A stretch of 32,522 nt of DNA from Lentilactobacillus sp. Marseille-Q4993 (GCF_951230165.1 NZ_CATNVB010000030.1:1-32522), one strand, 5' to 3'; positions 5,894 through 14,962 are shown, counted from the stretch's first letter. Notes: generated by a model from the letters alone, not told the origin. Program-made: numbers and translations.

Positions 5894-5922
5894 TTGAATT
5901 ATTCCAATTATTATGTTTAAAT
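5894..5922 (+). promoter_or_regulatory. probable promoter of the acd-etfBA operon
   Basis: TTGAAT (5894-5899), 17-bp spacer, TTAAAT (5917-5922). The -10 is weak. ATTCCAAT occurs twice nearby (about 5877 and 5901) and could be a regulator half-site. Confidence 0.4.
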
Positions 5923-6000
5923 GAACTCGTAAACAGTAAATAAGGATTAATGATATTTTTTTGCCCAAGTTTGTGAAAAAATGAGCAGGAGGAATTTAAC

Positions 6001-7125
6001 ATGTTTGATAACACAATGACCGCAAAACAGAAGATGCTCCACGAAATGGTTGTCGACTTTACCGAAAACGAAGTTGCCCCATTTGACATGGAGATTGACC
6101 GGAAAGGTGACTTCACCGATGGTCTCTTTCAAAAGCTGATTGATACCGGATTTCTAGCATTGACGTTGCCTAAAGAGTACGGTGGTGCTGAATTCGATCC
6201 TATCGCTGTCGCCCAGACGATTAACGATTTGTCATACGGAAACGCTAGTGTTGGCGTTACCTTGGAGGGTCATTACAAGAGTATTGATCAATTGCTCTTA
6301 TATGGGAATCAAGCTCTCCTCGACGAATACTTGCCAACTGCCTCACAAAGAATATTTGCATTCTCTAACACCGAGCCAAGTGGTGGTTCTAATCCAACTG
6401 GGATTCGGTCAACTGCCGTTAAGGAAGGTGATCACTGGGTCCTTAACGGGGACAAGGTGATGATCACTAACGGTGGTTTAGCTGAAGTTTATACCGTGCT
6501 TGTCAAGACCGGGGATAATGAATTTTCCTGTTTCGTAGTTGATAAGGATATGCCTGGGTTTACATTCGGTAAACGCGAAGACTTTATCGGCCTCCGCGGG
6601 ACTCCAGTTGGCGAGATTGTGATGGACAACATTGTGGTGCCTGAATCTCACTTGCTTGGCAAACGGGGTCAGGGAATTGAAATCGCGGACCAAGCCCATG
6701 ACGATGCCAGAATCCTTATGGGAGCCGTTCTAACTGGAATCATGGAACACGCTTTAAAGATTGCCACCGACTATGCAAAACAACGAAAAGCGTTGGACAC
6801 CCCCCTAACCGAACTTCAGGTCATCCAAGAAAAAATTGCCAACATCGCAATTTCAAAGGAATTAACCAAGCTTGTTTACCAACAAGCAGCTATCAATAAG
6901 CAAAACCATCTCCCATATATGGAAGAAGCCGCAATGGCCAAAACGTTTGGTAGTCGTTCCGCAGTTGCCGCAGGTGATGATGCCCTTCAAGTGCTTGCAG
7001 GCTATGGTTACAGTCGCGAATACCCAATCGAGCATTTGATTCGGGACGCCAGAGCACTCGAAATTGCCGAAGGAACCGTTGAAAAAATGAGATCAGCAAT
7101 CGCCAAAGCTGAGTTTGCTAAGTAG
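6001..7125 (+). CDS. acyl-CoA dehydrogenase / enoyl-CoA reductase
   Basis: A 374-aa FAD flavoenzyme of the acyl-CoA dehydrogenase family. It oxidises an acyl-CoA or, in fermentative hosts, reduces an enoyl-CoA with electrons passed through EtfAB. The N-terminal helical domain carries LPKEYGGAEFD. FSNTEPSGGSN near 120-130 is the flavin/substrate segment (usually LTEPxAGSD). Glu357 in AEGTVEKMR is at the place of the catalytic base, and RDAR precedes it. Full length. AGGAGG lies before the ATG. First gene of a three-gene operon, 11 bp before etfB. No hydratase, thiolase or CoA-transferase is nearby, so the substrate is open; acryloyl-, crotonyl- or cinnamoyl-type CoA reduction (as in AcrC or CarC) are candidates. 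The small RNA cluster lies directly upstream. Confidence 0.9.
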   Translation: MFDNTMTAKQKMLHEMVVDFTENEVAPFDMEIDRKGDFTDGLFQKLIDTGFLALTLPKEYGGAEFDPIAVAQTINDLSYGNASVGVTLEGHYKSIDQLLLYGNQALLDEYLPTASQRIFAFSNTEPSGGSNPTGIRSTAVKEGDHWVLNGDKVMITNGGLAEVYTVLVKTGDNEFSCFVVDKDMPGFTFGKREDFIGLRGTPVGEIVMDNIVVPESHLLGKRGQGIEIADQAHDDARILMGAVLTGIMEHALKIATDYAKQRKALDTPLTELQVIQEKIANIAISKELTKLVYQQAAINKQNHLPYMEEAAMAKTFGSRSAVAAGDDALQVLAGYGYSREYPIEHLIRDARALEIAEGTVEKMRSAIAKAEFAK

Positions 7126-7136
7126 GAGGTCAAATC

Positions 7137-7925
7137 ATGAAAATCGTAGTTGCAATCAAACAAGTTCCAAAAACTGATTCAGTTAAAATTGATGAAAAGA
7201 CAAACAACCTCGTCAGAAACGGGGTCGAGGGGGTTATCAACCAGTTCGATAAGAACGCCATTGAAGCCGCCCTCCAAATTAAAGATGAAACCAACGCCGA
7301 AGTCATCGCCCTTTCAATGGGACCAAATGACTTTGAAACATCCCTCCGTGGTGCTCTTGCAATGGGAGCAGACTCAGCGGTATTACTAAGTTCTCGGGCA
7401 TTCGCAGGTGCGGACACTCTTGCTACTGCAGCCGTCCTTGCATCAGCCATCAAAAAAATTGGTGACGTTGACCTTGTAGTATTTGGTCGCCAAGCCGTTG
7501 ATGCCGATACTGGTCAGGTTGGTCCAATCGTCGCTGACAAACTAGATTTACCGCAAATAACATACGCATCATCACTCAGAGTTATTGGCGATTCACGAGT
7601 ATCAGCGGTTAGCCTCCTCGACCACTCAGAAAAACGCATCAGTGCTCAACTGCCGGCAGTCGTAACAGTTAGATCTGAACTTAACAAGCCCCGCTACGCA
7701 ACTCCTAGAAATATCATGCTTAGTTTTGATAAGGACATCACCGTTTGGTCTGAAAAAGATCTTGATGTTCCAGAGAACGAACTTGGTCAAGCAGGATCAC
7801 CAACCATCGTAACCAAAGTTTACTCGCCTGAAAAAGCAGCTAAGCAAACAATGAATCTTGAAGGTGACCCAACAACCGTTGCTGAAAAATTAATCTCAGA
7901 ATTATCTGCCAAGAACGTGCTTTAG
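7137..7925 (+). CDS. etfB: electron transfer flavoprotein, beta subunit
   Basis: EtfB, 262 aa, forms with EtfA the soluble flavoprotein that links NADH (and in bifurcating types ferredoxin) to the acyl-CoA dehydrogenase. The N-terminus MKIVVAIKQVPKTDSVKID is typical. GRQAVDADTGQVGP at 117-130 resembles the QAxDGDTAQVGP loop of clostridial bifurcating EtfB, and not the mitochondrial/respiratory form (QAIDDDxNQTGQ), so NAD(H) and a second FAD rather than AMP may bind here. AGGAGG ribosome site, 11 bp after acd and 11 bp before etfA. Identity is sure; bifurcation is inference. Confidence 0.95.
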   Translation: MKIVVAIKQVPKTDSVKIDEKTNNLVRNGVEGVINQFDKNAIEAALQIKDETNAEVIALSMGPNDFETSLRGALAMGADSAVLLSSRAFAGADTLATAAVLASAIKKIGDVDLVVFGRQAVDADTGQVGPIVADKLDLPQITYASSLRVIGDSRVSAVSLLDHSEKRISAQLPAVVTVRSELNKPRYATPRNIMLSFDKDITVWSEKDLDVPENELGQAGSPTIVTKVYSPEKAAKQTMNLEGDPTTVAEKLISELSAKNVL

Positions 7926-7936
7926 GAGGAATCGAT

Positions 7937-8896
7937 ATGACTAACAATTTAGAAACCTGGGTTTACATTGAAAACCACTTTAATCACGTAGATCCCAGCA
8001 GCTTGCAATTAGTTACCAAAGCAAAAGAAATCAGTGATGGTCCCGTTGTGGCGGTAATCACAGAAACCCCTAACCAGAACTTGGAATCAGAGGTTAAACC
8101 ATACGGTGCTGACAAAATCGTCATCATCAAGGATGAAGCCCTTAACGAAGCTAACGACGACACCATTGCTAACGCCCTAGTGGAATTAGCCAAGAAGGAC
8201 TTACCTAACGCATTTCTATTCAGTGCCACCGTCACTGGACGTTCAATCGCCCCTCGAGTTCAATCAGAGTTAAAAACCGGTTTGACGGCCGACTGTCTTG
8301 ATTTGCGATTTGAGGATGACCTACTGATTGCTTCAAAGCCTTCATACGGGGATAACGTGATGTGTGAAATCACCTGCCCTAAGACAAGACCCCAAATGGC
8401 TTCAGTTCGACCAAACACTTTTAAAGCAGTCGAAGCAACGCCAACCAGCGAAGTCGTAACGGCCAACCTTGCCGTTAAGGTTGACGACCGTATCACGATT
8501 GACACTGAAACCCCACTGGTTGCTGACGACACTAACATCAACTCCGCAACTCGCATCATCGCTTTGGGCCGTGGCGCTCAGTCCGAACAAGTAATTGCCC
8601 ATGCCAAGGCGGTTGCTGCCCGAATTGGTGCTACCATTGCCGTTAGTCGCCCACTAACCGATTTGCCTGAGTTTAGTCACGAACAACAAATTGGCCAAAG
8701 TGGAAATACCGTTGCCCCAGAATTGATTATTAACCTTGGAATTTCCGGTGCTGTTCAGTATACCGTTGGAATGCAAAATGCCGACACTATCGTTTCCGTC
8801 AACACCGACGAAAACGCCCCAATTTTTGAATCATCGGATTATAAATACGTGGGTGATGCTGAAGAATTCCTCCAGGGGTTATTAAAACAATTATAA
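7937..8896 (+). CDS. etfA: electron transfer flavoprotein, alpha subunit
   Basis: EtfA, 319 aa, partner of EtfB. The N-terminal domain is 1-190 with FSATVTGRSIAPRVQ (95-109). The C-terminal FAD domain begins near 200, with GRG at 211-213, SRP at 237-239, GQSGNTVAP at 253-261, GISGAVQY at 268-275 and NTDENAPIF at 289-297, all at the usual places. There is no N-terminal ferredoxin domain as in some clostridial forms. AGGAGG before the ATG; last gene of the operon. No clear terminator follows before the next promoter. Confidence 0.95.
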   Translation: MTNNLETWVYIENHFNHVDPSSLQLVTKAKEISDGPVVAVITETPNQNLESEVKPYGADKIVIIKDEALNEANDDTIANALVELAKKDLPNAFLFSATVTGRSIAPRVQSELKTGLTADCLDLRFEDDLLIASKPSYGDNVMCEITCPKTRPQMASVRPNTFKAVEATPTSEVVTANLAVKVDDRITIDTETPLVADDTNINSATRIIALGRGAQSEQVIAHAKAVAARIGATIAVSRPLTDLPEFSHEQQIGQSGNTVAPELIINLGISGAVQYTVGMQNADTIVSVNTDENAPIFESSDYKYVGDAEEFLQGLLKQL

Positions 8897-8910
8897 TTGG
8901 TAGCTGATTC

Positions 8911-8919
8911 TGATATACT
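8911..8919 (+). promoter_or_regulatory. extended -10 promoter of the XRE regulator
   Basis: TG-A-TATACT (8911-8919) is an extended -10 box; the -35 is weak (TTATAA at 8891, over the etfA stop). It lies 40 bp before the start. Confidence 0.45.
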
Positions 8920-8958
8920 GATTTTAAAGACCAAAATTAAAATATTGGAATGATAATT

Positions 8959-9804
8959 ATGAATATTGAACTATTTGTTCAGACTAGAAAACGATTGGGC
9001 TACTCCCAGGAAGAACTTTGTGAGGGAATTTGTACCCAGGCAACGCTAAGTAAGTTTGAAAAATCTGGTAAGGCTCCGGCCATCCGAATTCTCACCAAAC
9101 TTTGTTCCCGATTGGGACTTACGTTAGACGATATTTTCCCAATCGTGCCACCAGCTCAGTCAGAAGCAATTCGAGTGCTTGATAAAGCTGAATTCAAACT
9201 GATCACTAGTGAGTTTGCAACGGCTGAAGAAGAACTAAAGACGATTGAATTATCTGACCTGCCCACTGATGGTAAGATGCAGTATCACTTTATCCAGGGG
9301 TTCTTAGCAGCTCTTCAGGATAAACCATTATCTGACAGCCTGTTCTCATTTGATCAGATTCTGAACGATTTGGACGACGCTCACAAGACAATATATTCGC
9401 AACTGGCATTCACCGGAATCGGGACTGCCTACTTTAGAAACGGTGATTTAGACAAGAGTGAATTCTATTTCCAAAAAGTGTTTGATGAGCTTCACTCATT
9501 ACCACTGAATGGCGAAAAAGCAGTGTGGCGGGCTATGGCGATGATATTCTACACCGCTGACTACTTCGCCCACGCTGGTGACTTTGAGACCAGTGATTCA
9601 TTACTAGTTTATGGTTACGAAGTTTGTGCCAATAATCACGTCACCTACTACCTTGCTCGATCCCTGTTCCGCCAAGCCCAAAATGCTCGGGAAGAGAAAA
9701 AGCCAGCAACCGAAATCACTGACTACCTGAACGATGCAAAGGCTTTTGCAAAATTAAATAAGAACCAAAAGTTACTGAAACGAATCGCGGAATTCAAAAT
9801 TTAG
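8959..9804 (+). CDS. XRE-family regulator with helical repeat domain
   Basis: A 281-aa protein with an N-terminal helix-turn-helix (about 7-60: RKRLGYSQEELCEGICTQATLSKFE split over helices 1-3). It has a long all-helical C-terminal part with TPR-like stretches (for example GTAYFRNGDLDKSEFYFQKVFDE), the architecture of Rgg/PlcR-like (RNPP) regulators that bind peptides. The frame allows ATG at 8950, but I prefer 8959 because GGA is then at a workable distance. It follows etfA by 62 bp and could control the acd operon or the divergently oriented surface protein gene; neither is shown. No small peptide gene of the SHP type was found next to it. Confidence 0.8.
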   Translation: MNIELFVQTRKRLGYSQEELCEGICTQATLSKFEKSGKAPAIRILTKLCSRLGLTLDDIFPIVPPAQSEAIRVLDKAEFKLITSEFATAEEELKTIELSDLPTDGKMQYHFIQGFLAALQDKPLSDSLFSFDQILNDLDDAHKTIYSQLAFTGIGTAYFRNGDLDKSEFYFQKVFDELHSLPLNGEKAVWRAMAMIFYTADYFAHAGDFETSDSLLVYGYEVCANNHVTYYLARSLFRQAQNAREEKKPATEITDYLNDAKAFAKLNKNQKLLKRIAEFKI

Positions 9805-9811
9805 TAATACA

Positions 9812-9841
9812 AAAAAGGCAATCCAACCGGATTGCCTTTTT
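9812..9841. terminator. bidirectional terminator between convergent genes
   Basis: AAAAAGGCAATCC and its perfect complement flank a 4-nt loop, with A and T runs on both sides. It serves the XRE gene (plus) and the LPxTG gene (minus). Confidence 0.9.
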
Positions 9842-9853
9842 GATTGCCACTAT

Positions 9854-12800
9854 TTAGTTTTCCCTTCGCTTGAAGATTTTACCTAACCCGAATAATGAAG
9901 CTGCTAGTAACAATACCCCTATTACTGAGGTGCTTGCTGATTGTTTTTCACCGGTTTGTGGTAACTTACCCTTAACAAACTCAGGGTTAGTTTCATTATC
10001 ACCGGAGGCATTACTATTGGCTGATGAACCATTAGTTAAACTCGTATATGTTGGGGTACCATAGGCATTCCTAGCATGATTTCTCAAGGATGTAAGTTTA
10101 TACCCTGTAGTTGTTGGAGTGTTCGTCTCATCCCCTAGCGTGTTTGAAACACCAAGTTTCTCAGGCGGAACGTTTGTCTTGTTACCGGGTGTGTTTGGAA
10201 CACCTGGTTTCTCAGGCGGAACGTTTGTCTTGTTACCGGGTGTATTTGGAACATTAGGCTCCTCTGGTGGCACATTGGTCTTGTTGCCGGGAGTATTTGG
10301 TACGTTTGGTTCCTCAGGGGGCACGTTTGTCTTATGACCCGGAGTATTAGGAACATTTGGTTCTTCAGGAGGCACGTTTGTCTTATGACCCGGAGTATTA
10401 GGAACATTCGGTTCTTCAGGGGGCACGTTTGTCTTATGACCCGGAGTATATGGTGGAACAACTGTCTTTTCTGGATTTATTTCAATTTCTGGCAGAAATG
10501 CGGTTGCGATTGGAATTTTTGTTCCGCTTGAATATGGTGGCAATGTAACCTCTGAAGGCTCATTAGTCAACTTTGGCAAACCAGCGACTTCAATGCTCTT
10601 GATCGTCTGCAAATTACCACTTTGCCCTCCAGTTAACGTATAAGTCGGGGCAAGCTTTGGTGTCGTCGGAACAGAGTTATCGCTTGTATTCTTCAAATAA
10701 TAGAAATAAACTTGAATATTACTATTTTGACTGACTCCAGACCGAATTGGATTAGCAAAAAATTCTGCTAGTGGATCGTTAGTCGTAAAGCGATACGTTT
10801 GGTTCTTTTTAGTTATGACCGCATCACTATTAGAATTTTGAATAATTGAATAACCTACTAACTGATAGCCAGCAATTGTTTTCTTAATAGCCTCACCACC
10901 AATACCACCAGCTAAAATATTCTTCTTTTCATCCTTGGTGAAATCAAGTGATTGAGGATTATTCGGATCATATTTATGAACTATATAACCACTAAGAATT
11001 GCGGTATCATTGTTGAACGCATTATTGCCCCATGCCTTTTCATCAACTCCGTTACTATACACATTAACCGTCAAAGTGCCTGGCCTTGAACTTGATTTAC
11101 TTGCTGTATAAGAACCATCCGTACTATTACCAGTCAATCCCTTCTTATGCAAATAATTAATTGCTGAATTATTATTACCAACAATCAAATTAGCCAGCGT
11201 CGTTACTAATGATTTATACTGATTATTAAAACCATTATTCCCCTCAAGAAAATCAGGAAATTTACTAGCATCATTTCCTGACTTATCGCTCTCAATCTTA
11301 CCAGCCTTGATCGGACTATCCTTGTGACTATTATTATAGTCACTAACGGCTTTGGTGTATGCATCCTCAAGGGCTTGCAACCTTTGACCTTGATTTGCTA
11401 CAGCTCCCTTTTCTAACGTCTGATATGTTTTACCATTTTCATCAGTTACGGCATCGACTGATTTTAGTTCGGTTTTAGTACCATTGACGGCATCAATATA
11501 TGCATAACTCGTTTGAACCACTTTATTTCCAAGGGCATTCAAATCATCGGTGATGGATTGTCTATCCGTTGAAGCAACGCTATCAATCATCCTAATTGGC
11601 TTACCGTTTGAATCCAAGGACGTAGAGTCTTTATTGATTGCAGTATTCCAGGCGATGACTGCATCGATTTGAGCTTGAGCCTTGGTGTTGATGTCTTTAA
11701 CTTTTTGCTGCAAAGCACTGAAAGTATTAGTGATCTTTTGAAGTTGAGTGAAATCCGTTATGTTCTTTGCCATATTAGCTGAATATGTCTTTGCGGTATC
11801 AGAAAATCCGTTGAGCTTTGCTAAACTATTTTTAAAGTTTGTCAACGCATCTTCATCATATGCTTGCTTAGTATGATCAACTTTAGCCAAGGCTGTTTTG
11901 TAAGCCTCTAAGGCTACTTGATAATTATGGATCTTTTTATAATCAAACTTATTTAGCACTGTTTCTAAAGCAGTTTGTGTGTCCTCTACAGTCTGCGTAC
12001 TTTTTGTCAAATCATCTTCAGTAGTAGCTGGGTTTGACAGCTTAGAATTGTAGTTTTTGACGCTTTCATTCCATGCAGTCAAACTACTTTGTAATTGAGT
12101 TATTTCCCCATCTGATTTAGTCAAATCTTTGTAGATATCATTAGCTTTTTCATAAGCATTACGCTCCTGGTTGTTGTTAACGGCTTTAATTAACTGATCA
12201 ATTGATGGACCTGCTTCAACTTCTCCGATCTTAGAATCAGCATGTTCACTATTATAGTTATCAACAGCTTTATTATAAGCAGTCCGAGCATTATCATATG
12301 CCGTCTTACTTGCGTTAAGGGCATTCGTATCTATTGCTACGCCCTTTTCAGCATTGGCCTTGATATCCTTCAGTTGCTTATTCAACTTGGCCAACGCTGC
12401 ATTCAATTGCGCTTGCGTATCATTAACATCGGGTGCTCCCACAATCTTTTGGATTTGCTTATTGAATTGATCTGCCAATTGATCATACTTCGATAACGTT
12501 TTTTCTTGTTCAGTTCCATTCAATGTGACACTCTTGATGCCATTTTGATAAGCGTTGACGAGCTCATCAACTTTATCCTTCTTGGTAAGGTAAGTGGCAT
12601 TGCTAGTTTTAATTTTCCCAATTAAAACATTGATTTCACTGGTATTGGCAGGATTTTTCTTTAGTAGATTGTTAAGCTTGTCAACCAACGCATTTACATC
12701 CTGAGCTTGCTTATTTGCATCAGTTGTTGCTTTATTAGTTTCGTCATATGAAGATGACTTCGTTACCACTTTGGATGCCGATAAAACTTGTGGGCTTGGC

Positions 12801-13387
12801 TTAGTTGATTTCCCAGTTTTACTATTATCAATAACCGTGGCTGATTTTTTATTTAAATCACTTGCTGGTTTTGCCGTCGTGGTTGATGTTAAATTACTAT
12901 CTGTCTTCGTTGTAGACTTAGTACTTTTAACCTGTGATTTTTGAGTTTCGCGATTTGATGCAACATCTACGGTTTTGGTATTTGAAGCATTAGGTTGCTT
13001 CTGTTGATTACTAGTAGTTACCTTATTCTGAATCTGACTGTTACTACCAACTTGGTCGGTTGGTTGTGAATTAGCGTCATTCACAGACTTAGTAGCAACG
13101 TTCTGTTTAGTAGTCTGTGGATCCGTAGCCGGAGTCATAGCTTTATTTGCACCAGTAGATGTAATAGTCGGCGTGCTCGTTACAGACTTCGAGTTAGCCT
13201 GAACTTTCGACACTGTCGGTGTCGTGCTTGTTTGCGTATTATCAGCATGAACTCCTTGATCAAACGATAACAGAGAAGCCCCCATTGATAGCGTTGCTAA
13301 TCCAGCAAACACCCACTTCTTACCGTCTTTATACATTTTATAATGAATTTTGGTATCCATTTGGTTGCCCAATTGTTTACCAGTCAT
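9854..13387 (-). CDS. LPxTG-anchored surface protein with KxYKxGKxW signal peptide
   Basis: A 1177-aa cell-wall protein, probably an adhesin. KMYKDGKKW near 17-25 marks the KxYKxGKxW signal class, with cleavage near residue 48 (VHA/DN). Residues about 50-200 are Ser/Thr/Asn/Gln-rich and probably disordered or glycosylated. About 210-700 is a long helical stalk with two related segments (AYNKAVDNYNSEHADS and AYTKAVSDYNNSHKDS). About 720-930 is a compact beta-rich-looking domain. Six 17-aa PGHKTNVPPEEPNVPNT-type repeats form a proline-rich wall-spanning part. LPQTG at 1142-1146, a hydrophobic helix and KRREN complete the sortase signal. The ribosome site is GGGGG at 13397-13401, nine bases before ATG. 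The ligand is unknown. Confidence 0.92.
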   Translation of the reverse strand: MTGKQLGNQMDTKIHYKMYKDGKKWVFAGLATLSMGASLLSFDQGVHADNTQTSTTPTVSKVQANSKSVTSTPTITSTGANKAMTPATDPQTTKQNVATKSVNDANSQPTDQVGSNSQIQNKVTTSNQQKQPNASNTKTVDVASNRETQKSQVKSTKSTTKTDSNLTSTTTAKPASDLNKKSATVIDNSKTGKSTKPSPQVLSASKVVTKSSSYDETNKATTDANKQAQDVNALVDKLNNLLKKNPANTSEINVLIGKIKTSNATYLTKKDKVDELVNAYQNGIKSVTLNGTEQEKTLSKYDQLADQFNKQIQKIVGAPDVNDTQAQLNAALAKLNKQLKDIKANAEKGVAIDTNALNASKTAYDNARTAYNKAVDNYNSEHADSKIGEVEAGPSIDQLIKAVNNNQERNAYEKANDIYKDLTKSDGEITQLQSSLTAWNESVKNYNSKLSNPATTEDDLTKSTQTVEDTQTALETVLNKFDYKKIHNYQVALEAYKTALAKVDHTKQAYDEDALTNFKNSLAKLNGFSDTAKTYSANMAKNITDFTQLQKITNTFSALQQKVKDINTKAQAQIDAVIAWNTAINKDSTSLDSNGKPIRMIDSVASTDRQSITDDLNALGNKVVQTSYAYIDAVNGTKTELKSVDAVTDENGKTYQTLEKGAVANQGQRLQALEDAYTKAVSDYNNSHKDSPIKAGKIESDKSGNDASKFPDFLEGNNGFNNQYKSLVTTLANLIVGNNNSAINYLHKKGLTGNSTDGSYTASKSSSRPGTLTVNVYSNGVDEKAWGNNAFNNDTAILSGYIVHKYDPNNPQSLDFTKDEKKNILAGGIGGEAIKKTIAGYQLVGYSIIQNSNSDAVITKKNQTYRFTTNDPLAEFFANPIRSGVSQNSNIQVYFYYLKNTSDNSVPTTPKLAPTYTLTGGQSGNLQTIKSIEVAGLPKLTNEPSEVTLPPYSSGTKIPIATAFLPEIEINPEKTVVPPYTPGHKTNVPPEEPNVPNTPGHKTNVPPEEPNVPNTPGHKTNVPPEEPNVPNTPGNKTNVPPEEPNVPNTPGNKTNVPPEKPGVPNTPGNKTNVPPEKLGVSNTLGDETNTPTTTGYKLTSLRNHARNAYGTPTYTSLTNGSSANSNASGDNETNPEFVKGKLPQTGEKQSASTSVIGVLLLAASLFGLGKIFKRREN
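10139..10444 (-). repeat. six 51-bp in-frame repeats in the surface protein gene
   Basis: Six units of 17 codons, three with GHKT, three with GNKT, the last two diverging (PEKPGVPNT, PEKLGVSNT), followed by a seventh degenerate start. They can vary in number by recombination. Confidence 0.9.
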
Positions 13388-13552
13388 TAATAATTACCCC
13401 CAATTTAATATTTTATGTAAAAAATTATTATTGCATAATTTTCTGCCCATGGTTATCCTAGTTCTTATTTCTCATAAATCAAGCTATTAGTTTTTGTCGA
13501 TTAATACCAGATGCAAATCCAGAAACAATTTATAACTATGCCAACCAAAAAA

Positions 13553-13586
13553 TACCACCAAAATTTCAAATTGAAATTAGGTGGCA
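13553..13586 (-). terminator. terminator of the ketopantoate reductase-family gene
   Basis: On the minus strand CCACC/GGTGG and an inner ATTTC/GAAAT are followed by six T. It lies 20 bp after the stop. Confidence 0.75.
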
Positions 13587-13603
13587 TTCCCTTATCTATT
13601 TAA

Positions 13604-14596
13604 CTAAATTGCAATTGTTTCCTTTGGTTCTTGCTGTTCCCGCATCTTCTTCTCGTTTTGACGATGGTATTCTGCTAAATGAACCGCCTGGGTAACAAAC
13701 TTATGAGTTGGGGCATTGTAGCCATACTTCTCACCTAGTTTAGCAATGTATCCATTGATGTAATCAACCTCAGTTGGGCGGTCGTTAGTCATATCTTGAT
13801 ACATTGATGGGTAATGCAGTGGCATATCAATTCTAGTGTTTCTCTCCAAGGCGATCATTTCTTCCTTTCGACTAGAAACAAGGTGAATGTCAGCTCTCGC
13901 ACAAATATCATATGCTTCATCAATCAATTGGCGAGCCATCTGGTCAAAGCCACTAAAGTTACCAAACTCACCCATTTGAATTTCAAACATCGTACAGATG
14001 GTGTTGATAACTGAGTTAAAGATAACCTTGGTCATCAACGTTCCCATAAAGTCATCAGTCAAAGTTGGGTTCATGTGGCCCTTTTCAAGTTCATTGTACA
14101 GTTGCTTGCACATTGCGTCAGGTTTCTCGTTAAGTGGGCACATGTTCATCTTGCCGGCACCCGGTTTGCCCATGAAATCAACTTCACCTGGGCCAGGCAA
14201 AACAGTCGCAATCAAAGCAGTTCCACCAATAATCTTGTCATCATCGAAGTATTGTTGGAGCTTTTCAATATGGCCCATTCCGTTCATACAAGTAAATGCA
14301 TAGTGCTTTGGTTTAAAGAAATGGGCACAGCGTTCAAGGTAGTCAGCTAACTGCATCTGCTTAGTGAAGAAAATAAACATATCAGGATCGTCATCGTAAG
14401 TTTCTGGAGTTTCCAATTTAATATCCACTAAGTGACGGTTCTCGTGATCACGCATTACGTAGACGCCACCTTGTTCACGAATCTTATCAATATGTGGTTG
14501 CCATGTATCAATAAAGGTAACGTCGTTGCCAGCCTCTTGTAGTAAAATTCCGTATCTAAGTCCCATTGCTCCTGCACCAATCATTGCAAATTTCAT
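13604..14596 (-). CDS. ketopantoate reductase-family (PanE/ApbA) dehydrogenase
   Basis: A 330-aa NAD(P)H-dependent reductase of the PanE/ApbA family. GAGAMG at 7-12 is the Rossmann loop, K79 and N105 lie at the expected cofactor/active-site places, and Lys190 with Asn194 and Asn198 form the catalytic region. In lactic acid bacteria such proteins either make pantoate or act as D-2-hydroxyacid (for example D-hydroxyisocaproate) dehydrogenases on branched-chain keto acids; sequence alone does not decide. The gene stands alone behind a T-box whose most likely specifier is the valine codon GTA, which fits either job because both use valine-derived keto acids. Terminator at 13553. Confidence 0.85.
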   Translation of the reverse strand: MKFAMIGAGAMGLRYGILLQEAGNDVTFIDTWQPHIDKIREQGGVYVMRDHENRHLVDIKLETPETYDDDPDMFIFFTKQMQLADYLERCAHFFKPKHYAFTCMNGMGHIEKLQQYFDDDKIIGGTALIATVLPGPGEVDFMGKPGAGKMNMCPLNEKPDAMCKQLYNELEKGHMNPTLTDDFMGTLMTKVIFNSVINTICTMFEIQMGEFGNFSGFDQMARQLIDEAYDICARADIHLVSSRKEEMIALERNTRIDMPLHYPSMYQDMTNDRPTEVDYINGYIAKLGEKYGYNAPTHKFVTQAVHLAEYHRQNEKKMREQQEPKETIAI

Positions 14597-14640
14597 AATT
14601 AATCACACTCCGTCATTTAGTTTTCTCGTCAATTTCTAAT

Positions 14641-14905
14641 AAAAAAAGCGCCCTTGAAAATTAATCCAAGGACGCTTCTGCGCGGTACCACCTAATTTAC
14701 AGTCTATAAAAACTGTCACTTCAAGCACGGCCTTTTGGCGATGCTCTAACACTGTAAGGTGTGTTAACCGTAGCTACTCAGCATTCGTAGCTACTGCTTC
14801 AAGGTTACTTTCATCAAACGTGTTGATACCTCTTTTCACTTTCCGAGGCTCCCTGTGATCAGCAACAAATGATTACTCTCCTTATCGCGGCATTTCTAAT
14901 CAGAT
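14641..14905 (-). promoter_or_regulatory. T-box leader (probably tRNA-Val)
   Basis: On the minus strand the T-box AGGTGGTACCGCG (plus 14681-14693) is exact and can form the antiterminator. It overlaps a terminator with an 11-bp stem (14646-14656, 14667-14677) and seven T. Stem I is upstream with the loop-E pair AGTA / GAA. After that GAA come A and then GTA, which by the usual spacing is the specifier, hence valine. AGT (Ser) or AAC (Asn) would result from a one- or two-base shift. Uncharged tRNA would allow read-through into the reductase gene 45 bp downstream. Confidence 0.9.
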
Positions 14906-14920
14906 ATTAACGTTGCTTTA

Positions 14921-14948
14921 ATTAAACCACGTTTCGTCTAATTGTCAA
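14921..14948 (-). promoter_or_regulatory. promoter of the T-box transcript
   Basis: On the minus strand TTGACA (14943-14948), 16-bp spacer, TTTAAT (14921-14926), just after the stop of the MFS gene. Confidence 0.7.
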
Positions 14949-14962
14949 CTCATTTTAGAAAA

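Noticed and set aside
5862-6132. Minus-strand frames upstream of the acyl-CoA dehydrogenase
   Set aside because: No ribosome site; composition reflects the AT-rich leader and the antisense of the gene start.
10139-10444. CRISPR-like regular repeat
   Set aside because: The 51-bp period is an in-frame protein repeat of a surface protein.
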